A DNA stretch of 64,000 bases from Aquificota bacterium (GTDB taxonomy: Bacteria; Aquificota; Aquificia; Aquificales; Aquificaceae), in assembly GCA_018771605.1 (NCBI GenBank), contig CP076324.1:1240001-1304000 (forward strand). Direction: 5' to 3'. Each line of letters starts with the position of its first letter. The first letter of the stretch is position 1. Under the pieces are notes generated by a model that had not been told where the DNA came from, searched no databases, and saw nothing but the letters and a program-made list of their open reading frames with translations. Both the position numbers and the translations under genes were made by a program. Of the stretch, positions 54,063 to 63,498 are shown piece by piece.

Positions 54063-55140
54063 AGCTTATGAAACCTCCTAAGAAAGGATAGTATAACCTC
54101 ATACCACATAACCACCATATCCCAATTTATGGCATCGTAATTGTCGTATTGGGTGTGCCTTATGGTAAAGGGATAAGAGGTAAGGAAAAGGCTTTGCACG
54201 CCTCTCTCTTTAAAAGGTATATGGTCTCCATCCAAGTCTTTTGCCCTTCTAAACTCTATAGGCATTTTTAGGTCCTCCACATGCTTATAAAAGAGATGGT
54301 TTATCCTCTCTCCGTTATACCCGCCCAAGTCTTCGTATATTACACAGGGATTGTGCCAGCCTATGCCATCAAGGTTTATACAATAATAAACATGCCTTGG
54401 CTCCTTTTTTAAATGCCACCTTACACCCTCTAAACCAAGCTCCCTTGCATCGCTTATAAGGAACCTAAGCTTGTAAGGAGTATTGTATCGTTCTCTCAGT
54501 TCTTCATATAAAAAAAGCAATAGAAGAAAAGCCACACCATTATCCATAGCTCCATAAACACCATGCACCGTATCCATATGTGCCACAAGGTAGATCACTG
54601 GACCCCTGCCTATTTCCATAATCCAATTTTGCCCTTGCAATGTCTCCTCCTTAGATTTTACAAAAAGCTTTATCCTATAGTCCTCCACTTTACTTACATG
54701 CTCCCTCTGAAGGCTAAGTATGGGTATATCAAGCCCCGTATAGCATCCATAAACATAGCCATCTAAAGCCTCTTCCCTGTAGGTTAAAATGGCAATGGCC
54801 CCCCTTTTTGTGCTTCAAAGGCTTTATCCCTTGTGAGGTCTGGTATGAGCGCAATATCACCCTCCCAATACTCTCTTTTCACGTAGGCTTCCTTTTCTAT
54901 CTCTTTGCTTCCTATGTAGGCAACGCAGTCTATCCTTTCACCTTCCACCTCTATCCAAGCTTCTTTGGGTATACATCTGTTTACAAAAAAGGTTTCCTTT
55001 TCATAAGGACAAGAAAGCTGTTCAAGGAAAGATTCTATTAACTTATGCGCCCTTTTGTGTCCCTCCGTGCCGGTTAGTCTATTAATGCTTAAAACATCGT
55101 AGGCAAGATCTTTAAAAAGGTCCAGCCTTTCACTTTTCAT
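54059..55140 (-). pseudogene. M28-family metallopeptidase, frameshifted
   Basis: The N-terminal part is the frame 55140-54784 (118 residues); the C-terminal part is open from about 54800 to 54059. They join if one G is added to the G6 run at 54804-54799 (minus strand, after A5), giving AQKGGAIAILTYREEALDG. The C-terminal part has the M28 zinc sites: YLVAHMDTVHG, AMDNGVAFLLLL, SDARELGLEG and TSYPFTIRHTQYDNYD. Residues needed for catalysis look intact. It may be an inactive gene, a slippage site or a consensus error. It overlaps ilvE by 11 nt. Confidence 0.82.
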
Positions 55141-56047
55141 AAACAGGCGTAAGCCATACCAAATATCGGTCTATCATGCCCCTTACCGCTCGGAAGTATA
55201 TATCTTGAAGCTCCTTTGTAATAGGTCCTATTTCTCCATTCCCTATTTTCCTGTTGTCCACTTCTATCACCGGCGTTACCTCTGCAGCCGTGCCGGTCAT
55301 GAATATCTCATCGGCCACATAAAGCTCACTACGGGCCACTGGCCTCTCTTCTACCTCTATTACAAGCTCGTTCTTCAAAAGCTTTTTAACCGCAGACCTT
55401 GTGATGCCTTCCAATATATGCTCCGAATAGGAAGGGGTTATGGCCTTGCCATCTCTTATGAGGAATATGTTCTCTCCAGAACCTTCGGCCACAAAGCCGT
55501 GTTGGTTTAGCATAATAGCCTCATCGTAGCCAGACATGATGGCTTCAGTTTTAGCCAAGGCGCTGTTTACATAGGCACCTGCTACCTTCCATCTTGAGGG
55601 TATGGAGTTATCATCGTTCCTTCTCCAAGAGGAGACCTTAACTCTTATGCCTTTGGAGGTATCTAAATACCTACCAAAATTATAGGTGTATATGGCTATC
55701 TCCGGCGTGTAGTCTATTAGCTTTGGTGTTAGCTTTAGGTCCTTAAAATAGGCAATTGGCCTTATATAAACATCCTCTTTTACTTCATTTTTCCTAAGCA
55801 GTTCTACCGTTATGTTTACCAGGTCTTCCACCGTGTAGGGAAGTTCCATAAACATGGCCTTACAGTTTTTCAAAAGCCTTTGGTAATGCTCCTTTGCAAA
55901 GAGAAGGTAGAGCTGTTTTTGGTCCTCGTTCCAGTAGGCCCTAATGCCTTCAAAAACTGCCGTGCCATAATGGAATGAGTTGGTCTTTATGTTTATCTTG
56001 GCTTCTTCTATAGGGACAAAGCTTCCTTCAAAAAAGGCATACTCCAT
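55130..56047 (-). CDS. ilvE: Branched-chain amino acid aminotransferase
   Basis: 305 residues. FHYGTAVFEGIRAYWNED, YIRPIAYF, SSWRRNDDNSIPSRWKVAGAYVNSALAKTEA (PLP Lys in the K-V-A/G-A-Y region) and EGSGENIFLIRDGKAITP are IlvE motifs. It exchanges the amino group between glutamate and Leu/Ile/Val. A TATAAT (56061-56056) lies 8 nt before the ATG, implying a leaderless mRNA. First gene of the run ilvE-M28 peptidase-lolA-GNAT. Confidence 0.95.
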   Translation of the reverse strand: MEYAFFEGSFVPIEEAKINIKTNSFHYGTAVFEGIRAYWNEDQKQLYLLFAKEHYQRLLKNCKAMFMELPYTVEDLVNITVELLRKNEVKEDVYIRPIAYFKDLKLTPKLIDYTPEIAIYTYNFGRYLDTSKGIRVKVSSWRRNDDNSIPSRWKVAGAYVNSALAKTEAIMSGYDEAIMLNQHGFVAEGSGENIFLIRDGKAITPSYSEHILEGITRSAVKKLLKNELVIEVEERPVARSELYVADEIFMTGTAAEVTPVIEVDNRKIGNGEIGPITKELQDIYFRAVRGMIDRYLVWLTPVYEK

Positions 56048-56055
56048 GTTTAAAG

Positions 56056-56079
56056 ATTATAACAGAAAACCTTTATAAT
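56056..56079. promoter_or_regulatory. Divergent leaderless promoters, ilvE and gltX
   Basis: TATAAT on the minus strand (56061-56056) is 8 nt from the ilvE ATG; TATAAT on the plus strand (56074-56079) is 8 nt from the gltX ATG at 56088. The spacing is the same on both sides and neither gene has a Shine-Dalgarno. Confidence 0.6.
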
Positions 56080-56087
56080 ATTCAGTC

Positions 56088-57497
56088 ATGATAGTTTCAC
56101 GCTTTGCTCCAAGCCCAACGGGTTATTTGCACCTTGGCAATGCCAGAACGGCCATCTTTAGCTACCTTTTTGCAAGGCATATGGGTGGAAAGTTTATCCT
56201 CAGGATAGAGGACACGGACAGAGAACGTTCTACAAAAGAGTTTGAACAGATGCTCCTTGAGGACCTAAAATGGCTTGGCCTTGAGTGGGATGAGTTTTAT
56301 CGCCAGTCGGAAAGGTTTGACATATACAGGGAATATGCCCAAAAGCTTTTGGACAGTGGGCATGCCTATCCGTGCTTTTGCACCGTAGAGGAGCTGGAAG
56401 AAGAAAGAAAAAGAGCGGAAGAAAAAGGCGTTCCTTACAGGTATTCGGGCAAGTGTAGGGCCTTGAGTAAGGAGGAGGTGGAGGAGTTCAAAAGGTCTGG
56501 AAAGCCATACACCATTAGGTTCAAGGTGCCGGATGGCAGGGTGGTGGTCTTTGAGGACCTAATAAAAGGACACATAGCCATAAACGTGGATGACTTTGGG
56601 GACTTTGTAATAGTGCGTAGCGATGGGACGCCTACCTACAACTTTGTGGTGGTGGTAGATGATGCTTTAATGGGTGTGACCCATGTGATAAGGGGGGAGG
56701 ACCACATACCAAACACGCCAAAGCAGATACTCATATACGAAGCCCTTGGCTTTAAGGTGCCTGCCTTTGCCCATCTTCCCGTAATACTGGGAGAGGACAG
56801 GAGCAAGCTCTCTAAAAGGCACGGTGCCGTATCTGTGAGAAATTATAGAGAAGAAGGCTACCTTCCAGAGGCCTTGTTTAACTATCTTTGTCTTTTGGGA
56901 TGGAGCCCTCCAGAAGAAGGAAGGGAGATCTTTTCAAAGGAGGAGCTTATAAGGATTTTTAGGCTTGAGGATGTGAACTCTTCACCGGCAGTCTTTAGCA
57001 AGGAGAAGCTAAGGTGGATGAACGGGGTTTATATAAGGGAGGTGCTTTCCCTTGATAGGCTTGTGGATGAGTTCATGCCCTTCCTTGAGGAGGCTGGCTA
57101 CAGGGCAGAAAGGGACTATGTAAAAAAGGTGCTTGAAAAGACAAGGGACTCTTTCGAAACCTTGAGGGAAGGGGTGGAAAGGCTAAGGCCCTTCTTTGTG
57201 GAAGAGTTAAGTTATTCGGAGGAAGCCTTGTCCGTGCTTGAAAATGAAACTTCAAGGGCTGTGCTTGAGGCCTTTCTACAAAAAATACAAGATACAGACC
57301 TAAGCGCAGAAAGGGTAAAGGCCATAGCCAAAGAGATACAAAGGGAGTTAAATGTTAAGGCTAAGGATGTGTGGCATGCCCTAAGAGCTTCCCTTACGGG
57401 AGAGCTGGAAGGTGTGGGCGTGGATATACTATGTGATGTTTTACCAAAGGAGAGGGTAATTAAGAGGATTTTAAAGGCTTTAGAGTTTGTAGGCTGA
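56088..57497 (+). CDS. gltX: Glutamyl-tRNA synthetase
   Basis: 469 residues, full length. RFAPSPTGYLHLGNARTAIFSYLFAR has the HIGH-equivalent HLGN; KLSKRHGAVSV is the KMSKS-equivalent. GKFILRIEDTDRERS and VVVVDDALMGVTHVIRGEDHIPNTPKQ are class I Glu-specific. The C-terminal helical part binds the anticodon. The tRNA-Glu substrate gene is at 30517-30592. Confidence 0.97.
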   Translation: MIVSRFAPSPTGYLHLGNARTAIFSYLFARHMGGKFILRIEDTDRERSTKEFEQMLLEDLKWLGLEWDEFYRQSERFDIYREYAQKLLDSGHAYPCFCTVEELEEERKRAEEKGVPYRYSGKCRALSKEEVEEFKRSGKPYTIRFKVPDGRVVVFEDLIKGHIAINVDDFGDFVIVRSDGTPTYNFVVVVDDALMGVTHVIRGEDHIPNTPKQILIYEALGFKVPAFAHLPVILGEDRSKLSKRHGAVSVRNYREEGYLPEALFNYLCLLGWSPPEEGREIFSKEELIRIFRLEDVNSSPAVFSKEKLRWMNGVYIREVLSLDRLVDEFMPFLEEAGYRAERDYVKKVLEKTRDSFETLREGVERLRPFFVEELSYSEEALSVLENETSRAVLEAFLQKIQDTDLSAERVKAIAKEIQRELNVKAKDVWHALRASLTGELEGVGVDILCDVLPKERVIKRILKALEFVG

Positions 57498-57595
57498 TAT
57501 ACAACTTTTTCAAAGAATAAAAATAGAATTGTTTGAAAAAATCTAATGTAAGTATCTGTAGAAAGCCATATATTGTAAACTTAGGAGGTGATAAT

Positions 57596-58660
57596 ATGCA
57601 AAGAAGAGCCTTTTTAAAGGCATCTTTTTGTTGTTTAGCTTCCTGTTTTATACCTCTTAATATAAGTTTTAGCGCTAAACAAAGGAAAAAGCTAAAGCTT
57701 ATCTATCTTGCTGAATTACCTTATAAAGATAAGATAAGATTATGGATACCCATGCCCATGAATACAGAATATCAAAGGTTAAATGATTTTGAAATAGAAA
57801 GCAATGCTTCAACTGTACTTATTACAAAAGATAATGTCTATCAAGCTCCTATACTGTATGTAGAATTTCATAATGCCTCTGAGAAAAAGTTTATCCGCGT
57901 TAGTTTTAACGTTGAAATTTGGGAAAGGAAAAAGGTAAACTGGAAAAAGGTACCGAAAAACAACCTTAGAATACCAGATGAAGTAGCCTTGTATTTAAAA
58001 CCTACAGAGCATATACAGATTGACGGGATAGTAAAGGAGCATGCGGATAGGATAACAAAAGGTAAAAAGACTGACCTTGAAAAGGCAAGGGCTATATATG
58101 ACTGGGTTGTGGAAAATACCTTTAGAGATCCTAAGGTCCTCGGTTGTGGTGTGGGAGACGTAAAAAGTATGTTAGAGAGCGGTTATTTGGGTGGTAAATG
58201 CACGGATATAAACTCCCTTTTTGTTGCACTTTGTAGGGCTTCTGGTATTCCAGCTAGGGAGATATTCGGTATAAGAGTTCTTCCTTCTCAGCTTTCAAAA
58301 AGCATATCCTCAGTTCAAGGAGACGCTACTAAGGCTCAGCATTGTAGAGCGGAGTTTTATTTAGGCAGATGGATACCAGCAGACCCTGCTGACGTGAGAA
58401 AGGTTATACTTGAGGAAGAGCTTGACCTAAACCATCCAAAAGTTCAAAAGGTACGAGATTTTATGTTTGGTGGATGGGATGTGCATTGGGTAGCCTTTAA
58501 TTACGCAAGGGACTTTCAATTAAATCCGCCTACAAAAAATGGTGAGTTGGTTAATGAGTTTATGTATCCTATAGCAGAGGTGGGAGGGAAGATGATGGAT
58601 AAATTCAAGCTAACTTTTGATCATTCAAGATACATAGTTAAGCTAATGCAGGAAACTTAA
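57596..58660 (+). CDS. Tat-exported transglutaminase-like protein
   Basis: 354 residues from the ATG at 57596 with TAGGAGGTG upstream; an earlier in-frame ATG at 57533 has none. The signal MQRRAFLKASFCCLASCF has RRAFLK, a twin-arginine motif. The core has the catalytic Cys in GGKCTDINSLFVALCRASGIPAREIFGIRV, the His in QHCRAEFYLGRW and Asp in IPADPADVRK. Such periplasmic proteins act as cysteine proteases or cross-linkers; the substrate is unknown. It is clearly more AT-rich than gltX or glnE, so it may have been acquired. Confidence 0.82.
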   Translation: MQRRAFLKASFCCLASCFIPLNISFSAKQRKKLKLIYLAELPYKDKIRLWIPMPMNTEYQRLNDFEIESNASTVLITKDNVYQAPILYVEFHNASEKKFIRVSFNVEIWERKKVNWKKVPKNNLRIPDEVALYLKPTEHIQIDGIVKEHADRITKGKKTDLEKARAIYDWVVENTFRDPKVLGCGVGDVKSMLESGYLGGKCTDINSLFVALCRASGIPAREIFGIRVLPSQLSKSISSVQGDATKAQHCRAEFYLGRWIPADPADVRKVILEEELDLNHPKVQKVRDFMFGGWDVHWVAFNYARDFQLNPPTKNGELVNEFMYPIAEVGGKMMDKFKLTFDHSRYIVKLMQET

Positions 58661-58667
58661 AGAGCGT

Positions 58668-61454
58668 CTAATCAAAAACCTCAAGGAACACCTCCCTTAA
58701 CCTTTTCATGCTCTCCCTTATCCTTTCTTCCAGTTCCTCTCCTTGCATACCCAAGGAGCTTGCAAGCCTTTTCATATCTTGTGGAGAGACCAAGGAGCCA
58801 GCAGACTCCTTAGAGAGCCTAAGCCTTGTCTCCACAAGCCTCAAAAATAGGTAGTTTTCATAAACCTCTTTTAGTGTGCTATATTTTTGCATAAGGGCTT
58901 CACAGGCCTTGATCATGGAGGGTTCTCTTAGCTTTTCCAGTAGGATATAGTATTGAATGAGAAACTCCGCATCTATAAGCCCTCCCGGTGAAAATTTAAG
59001 GTCAATGTATCCCTTCATCTTTTTAGCGTTGCCCTCAAGAGCGAACCTCATATCCCTTATCTCTTTCCTCTCCTTATCGCCGATGGGCTTGTTAAAAAGA
59101 AAGTCTTTTAGCAAGGCTTCAAACTCCTCCATGAGACTCTTTTCACCCGCCACATACCTACACCTTGTCCAAGCTATCCTTTCCCAAGTCCTTGCCTGAG
59201 TTTGGAAGTAATCTCTGTAAAAGTCTATGGAAGGTGCTATCTCACCAGCCCTTCCCATGGGCCTGAGCCTAAAGTCCACCTTGTAGAGGTAGCCCTCTGA
59301 TGTGTGTTTTGTCAAAAAGGCTATAAACTCTTGTGCCTTCTTTGTGTTTTCTAAGCCTGCTGACCTGCATGCAAAGACAAGGTCAAGGTCTGATCCTATG
59401 TTTAGTTCACTGCTTCCGTATTTGCCCAAGGCTATAAGAAGCATGTCTTTTATCTTGAGGTCTTCCCATAGTCTTTGAAGTAGAAAATCTGAAAGGTCAG
59501 AGAGCTTTTGGAAAAATTCAAAGAGCTTTTTATACCTTTCATTCTTCTTCACAAGGTAAACAAGGGTTATCCTTATCTCCCAAACCCTTTTGAACCTTCT
59601 GTATAGGTCCTCCAGGCCAAGGCCAAGGGTGCTTCTGTACTTTTCAAACTCTTCTTTAAGGTCTTCTAAGGTGGGAAAGTCCTGATATAGAGTTAGCACA
59701 TCCTCCACCAGGTCCGGATACCTGCTTATGAGGGTGGAGATGTAAGAGGAAAGGGAAAAGATCCTACAGAGTGTCTTGTTTACATCTTCCTTTGCTGGAC
59801 TTAGGACTATCTTCCTACCTGTGGGGTTTGAGAAGAACTTGTCAAAGTTGGAAAGTGTTTCATCTGGGTCTGGCGTCTGGGACAGGCTCTCTACAAGCCT
59901 TGGAAGTAGCTTTATAAAGCTTTGTTTCTCTTGTGTGGATAGCTTGATGCCTTCCCTACCTGTTATGTAGCTGGAAAGTATGTTATAGGCTCTTACTGGT
60001 TCTCTAAATCCAAGGCTTTTTAAAATCTCCTTTGCCTCTTCTATGTCCTCATTGAGCAGGGCCCTTTGAATGGGGTGTAGCTCTTCCTCCTCTTGTGAGG
60101 GCATTATGCCAGAGAAGATAAGGCTTACACCTATTGTGTATTCCTTGTATACCTTTATAAACTCCTCCTCCTTCATGTTTAAGACCTTTGCAAGCCTTTT
60201 TATTTCCGAGTCCGAAAAGCTCTGTGTTGAAATACATCCATAGACCTGAATGGCATGCTCCAAGCGTCTTAGAAATTCATAGGCCCTTTCTAGCAAAAGA
60301 GCCTCCTCATTGGAAAAAATACCCTTTTGGTTTAGCTTCCATATGGCCCTAAAGGTGTTGCTCTCTTTTAAAAAGGGGAACTTTCCGCCAAGAAGTATAA
60401 CAAGGGCCTGAACGGCAAACTCTACTTCTCTTATACCTCCTTCACCCGTCTTTACGTTTTGCTTGTTTAGTAGCTTTTTCTTTGCCTCGCTGGCTATCTG
60501 AGCCTTCATAAGCCTTACCTCTTCAATGATCCTGTAGTCTACAGACCTTCTAAAGACAAAGGGCTCTTTAACCTCCCTCTCAAAGGCTCTATAAAGCTCT
60601 TCATCCCCAGCGCAGTACCTTGCCCTCAAAAGGGCAAACCTCTCCCAGGTCCTCCCGTAGGATTCATAATAGAGCTCTGCACTTCTCAAGGACATGCTTA
60701 TGGGACCGGACTTTCCAAAGGGCCTTAGGTCCAAATCCACCTCATAGGGCTTTCCCTCTGGCGTTACCTGAGTCATGAGCTTAAAAACCTTTTGAAAGAC
60801 CTTTGAGAAAAACTCGTTTAGGTTTAGCTTGCCAGCCTGGCCCTTATCGGTGGAGTGCAAAAACATTATGTCTATGTCTGAGTAGTAGTTTAGCTCATAG
60901 CTTCCAAGCTTTCCAAGTGCTATTATGCATCCTGTGGCTGGTTTTCCGTTCTCACCTACAGGCTCTCCATATTTTTCCACCATTTCCTTATAGGCCCTCT
61001 CATAACACAGCTCCAGCATGGCATCGGGAAGCTGGGAGTATTCATAAAGGATGTCTTCAAGCTTGGCTGTGCCAAGTATCTCCTTTGACATTATCCTCAT
61101 AAGCTCCCTGTGCCTGTAGTAGGCCAGGGCCTTTGAAAACTCCTCATCGGACATGCCATCATGCACAAGCTCTTTTAGTTCCTTTAAGTAAGCCTTTTTG
61201 TCCTTGAAAACATACCAAAGGCCAGGTATGGTATTTTGAAAGTCCTCCGGGTGGTTTATAAGAAACTTCTTTATACACTCGGACCTGTCAAGGAGCTCAA
61301 GGAGCAGTATAAACCTCCTTTCGTTAAGGTAGTCTATAAGGCTCTGTGGGTTTGGGTGAAGGCTAAGGAGCTTTTCTAAGGCTTCCTTTGCCTTTGGTAA
61401 GTTGAAGACCTTTTCCTCTGCCTTGGCCCACCAGTGGGAAGGGAAATCATACAT
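58668..61454 (-). CDS. glnE: Glutamine synthetase adenylyltransferase/adenylyl-removing enzyme
   Basis: 928 residues. Two nucleotidyltransferase domains are visible: IIALGKLGSYELNYYSDIDIMFLHS in the first (deadenylylating) half and LIALGKYGSSELNIGSDLDLVFACRS in the second (adenylylating) half. Each is followed by a GlnE helical region (GEGGIREVEFAVQALV and SPGGLIDAEFLIQY). It controls glutamine synthetase by reversible AMP attachment in response to PII. Convergent with the transglutaminase gene (7-nt gap). Confidence 0.95.
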   Translation of the reverse strand: MYDFPSHWWAKAEEKVFNLPKAKEALEKLLSLHPNPQSLIDYLNERRFILLLELLDRSECIKKFLINHPEDFQNTIPGLWYVFKDKKAYLKELKELVHDGMSDEEFSKALAYYRHRELMRIMSKEILGTAKLEDILYEYSQLPDAMLELCYERAYKEMVEKYGEPVGENGKPATGCIIALGKLGSYELNYYSDIDIMFLHSTDKGQAGKLNLNEFFSKVFQKVFKLMTQVTPEGKPYEVDLDLRPFGKSGPISMSLRSAELYYESYGRTWERFALLRARYCAGDEELYRAFEREVKEPFVFRRSVDYRIIEEVRLMKAQIASEAKKKLLNKQNVKTGEGGIREVEFAVQALVILLGGKFPFLKESNTFRAIWKLNQKGIFSNEEALLLERAYEFLRRLEHAIQVYGCISTQSFSDSEIKRLAKVLNMKEEEFIKVYKEYTIGVSLIFSGIMPSQEEEELHPIQRALLNEDIEEAKEILKSLGFREPVRAYNILSSYITGREGIKLSTQEKQSFIKLLPRLVESLSQTPDPDETLSNFDKFFSNPTGRKIVLSPAKEDVNKTLCRIFSLSSYISTLISRYPDLVEDVLTLYQDFPTLEDLKEEFEKYRSTLGLGLEDLYRRFKRVWEIRITLVYLVKKNERYKKLFEFFQKLSDLSDFLLQRLWEDLKIKDMLLIALGKYGSSELNIGSDLDLVFACRSAGLENTKKAQEFIAFLTKHTSEGYLYKVDFRLRPMGRAGEIAPSIDFYRDYFQTQARTWERIAWTRCRYVAGEKSLMEEFEALLKDFLFNKPIGDKERKEIRDMRFALEGNAKKMKGYIDLKFSPGGLIDAEFLIQYYILLEKLREPSMIKACEALMQKYSTLKEVYENYLFLRLVETRLRLSKESAGSLVSPQDMKRLASSLGMQGEELEERIRESMKRLREVFLEVFD

Positions 61455-61481
61455 TCCTAAGCTAAAATTATAAACCTATAC

Positions 61482-61679
61482 ACGCCGGATGAGAAATTCA
61501 TCCTTTGTAGGGACAGGTTTTAAACCTGCCAGATTATAAAACATCAAGCGAATCCAAAACCGGTAGATTTTTTATTAGTAGTGGCACGGCATGCCGTGCA
61601 ACTACATTTCTTGTCTCATTTATTTTTAACAAAAGGCATAATGGCATCACCGTTGCTTAATTTATTTCTCACTCGGCGT
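61482..61679. mobile_element. MITE copy B, 198 bp
   Basis: Ends ACGCCGGATGAGAAATT and ATTTCTCACTCGGCGT correspond to the 966-bp IS ends. In reverse complement it aligns with MITE A along its full length. A nearly perfect 28-nt palindrome (61578-61605, centre GGCATGCC) lies in the middle. No target duplication: left flank (…CTATAC) and right flank (ATTGTTTT…) differ. It fills most of the 249-nt gap before birA. Confidence 0.85.
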
Positions 61680-61703
61680 ATTGTTTTAAGATTTTATTTA
61701 AGC

Positions 61704-62393
61704 ATGTTCAAAGTCCTTCTATGGCTTGAAGAAATTACTTCAACGCAGGATTTTATAAAAGAGAGAAAACTTCCCTTATGGAGTGTGGTAGTTGCCAACA
61801 AGCAAACAAAAGGGAGGGGAAGGCTTGGAAGGGTATGGTATTCCCAAGAAGGTGGTCTTTACTTTAGCTTTTCTTTGCCACAAGGTATAAGGGATGAGAA
61901 TACTCTTCCCCTTGTCTTATCCAACGCCGTGGCGGATTACCTTAGGTCTTTGGGTTATATACCAGCCATAAAGTGGGTAAACGATGTTTATTTGCAAGGT
62001 AAAAAGGTGTGTGGTGTGCTAACAGAAAGGTTAAAAGACAGAATAGTGGTTGGTATGGGTATAAACTTAAATCAGGAAAGCTTTCCAAGGGACATTGAAG
62101 CCATATCGCTAAAAATCGTATCAGGAAAGGACCATGATAAGGTTTGTTTTCTCTTGGAACTTTTGGATTACATTGAAAGTTCAATAGAAAAGCTGTCCAA
62201 AGATGGTTTTATGGTTTTCAAAGATATTATAGAACAAAGGCTTCTCTTCAAAGATTCAGAGGTAATACTCTATACGCCCCATCCTGTAGTTGGTATACTT
62301 CAGGGAATAGACAAGGACGGAAGCCTTTTGCTTATAACGCAGGATGGTCTAAAGGCCTTTCAGGTGGGAGAGATTACCCTTAGGGCTTTGTAG
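61704..62393 (+). CDS. birA: Biotin--[acetyl-CoA-carboxylase] ligase
   Basis: 229 residues from the ATG at 61704. LWLEEITSTQDFIKE, KGRGRLGRVWYSQEGGLYFSFSL (biotinyl-AMP loop) and IKWVNDVYLQGKKVCGVLTE are BirA catalytic motifs. No DNA-binding domain is present, so it is a ligase only. An in-frame extension to 61581 lies within MITE B and has no protein character. It biotinylates carboxylases, and bioA is also in this window. Confidence 0.92.
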   Translation: MFKVLLWLEEITSTQDFIKERKLPLWSVVVANKQTKGRGRLGRVWYSQEGGLYFSFSLPQGIRDENTLPLVLSNAVADYLRSLGYIPAIKWVNDVYLQGKKVCGVLTERLKDRIVVGMGINLNQESFPRDIEAISLKIVSGKDHDKVCFLLELLDYIESSIEKLSKDGFMVFKDIIEQRLLFKDSEVILYTPHPVVGILQGIDKDGSLLLITQDGLKAFQVGEITLRAL

Positions 62394-62408
62394 TGTTATA
62401 CTTTAAAC

Positions 62409-63014
62409 ATGCTAAGAATAGCCCTTCCGAAGGGTAGGCTTTTTGATGAGACCTTAGACCTTTTTTTAAAAAAAGGAATTATAAAAGAGAGGTTTGAAGA
62501 AGGCAGAAAACTAAGCATAAGGTTGGATAACTTTGAATTTTTGCTTGTAAAACCCTTTGATGTGCCGGTTTATGTGGAGAATGGTGTGGCAGACCTTGGT
62601 GTGGTTGGCAGAGATGTGCTACTGGAAAGAAGGCCAGACCTATATGTTTTGCTTGATTTGGGCGTGGGCTTTTGTAGAATAGTGGTAGCAGGGAAAGAAG
62701 AAAACAGAGAAAAGTATAGAAAAAGCTCCTATATAAAGGTTGCTACTAAGTATGCACGCATAACCCAAGACTTCTTCTCGGAAAAAGGTATTAGATGTAA
62801 AGTTATACCCTTGAGCGGTTCCGTAGAATTGGCACCCCTCATAGGACTTTCGGACTTTATAGTTGACCTTGTGCAAACAGGAAGAACCTTAAAAGAGAAC
62901 AATTTGGTAGTAATAGAGGAAATAACTTCCTCAACGGCCATGCTTGTATGCAACAGGGCAAGCTACAGAAACATGAGGGATGAGATACTAAATATGGTAG
63001 ATAGGTTTATGTGA
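62409..63014 (+). CDS. hisG: ATP phosphoribosyltransferase, short form
   Basis: 201 residues. MLRIALPKGRLFDETLDLF, GVADLGVVGRDVLLE, KVATKYARITQDFF and IVDLVQTGRTLKENNLVVIEEI are HisG motifs. The C-terminal regulatory domain of long HisG is absent, so a HisZ partner is expected. First step of histidine synthesis. A TATACT at 62397-62402 is 6 nt from the ATG. Confidence 0.95.
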   Translation: MLRIALPKGRLFDETLDLFLKKGIIKERFEEGRKLSIRLDNFEFLLVKPFDVPVYVENGVADLGVVGRDVLLERRPDLYVLLDLGVGFCRIVVAGKEENREKYRKSSYIKVATKYARITQDFFSEKGIRCKVIPLSGSVELAPLIGLSDFIVDLVQTGRTLKENNLVVIEEITSSTAMLVCNRASYRNMRDEILNMVDRFM

Positions 63015-63015
63015 A

Positions 63016-63498
63016 ATGAAGAAGGGGCTACTTATACTTTTTAACTTTTTCCTTTTTTCCTGTTCTGTTCCCACCATAGTTATCTTAGAAGACCCCCTCA
63101 CCTCTCAAGAACATGTGAACTTAGGCTATATATACGAAAAACAAGGTAAGCTTGAACTTGCAGAAAAGGAATACAAGAAGGCAATAAAAAAAGACAAGAA
63201 AAATTGGATAGCTTATTACAATCTTGGAAATCTATATGCAAAGAAAGAAGATTGGAAAAAAGCTGAAAGCTTTTATAGGAAGGCCCTTGAGATTAAAAGA
63301 GACCCAGATGTTTTGAACAACCTTGCCTACGTCTTAAATAAACAAGGAAAATACTGCTCTGCTCAAAAATTTATAAAGGAAGCCATAGAAAAGGAAAGTA
63401 AAGAAGAATACATGGAAACACAAAAGGAGATAGAAAAGGCTATAAAAGAAAAGAATATTGACTGCCTATCTTTTGAAGGGGAAGGGGAACTTTGGTAG
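63016..63498 (+). CDS. TPR-repeat lipoprotein
   Basis: 160 residues. MKKGLLILFNFFLFSCS is a lipoprotein signal. Three TPRs follow (VNLGYIYEKQGKLELAEKEYKKAIKKDKKNWIAYYNLGNLYAKKEDWKKAESFYRKALE in outline) plus a charged helix. It begins 1 nt after hisG and its end overlaps ffh by 33 nt. It likely scaffolds an envelope complex. Confidence 0.85.
   Translation: MKKGLLILFNFFLFSCSVPTIVILEDPLTSQEHVNLGYIYEKQGKLELAEKEYKKAIKKDKKNWIAYYNLGNLYAKKEDWKKAESFYRKALEIKRDPDVLNNLAYVLNKQGKYCSAQKFIKEAIEKESKEEYMETQKEIEKAIKEKNIDCLSFEGEGELW

Noticed and set aside
61581-61703. N-terminal extension of birA
   Set aside because: It lies in MITE B and its translation is unlike any BirA; kept only as a curiosity in the findings.
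61455-61710. Target duplication around MITE B
   Set aside because: The two flanks were compared over about 25 nt and show no shared direct repeat.
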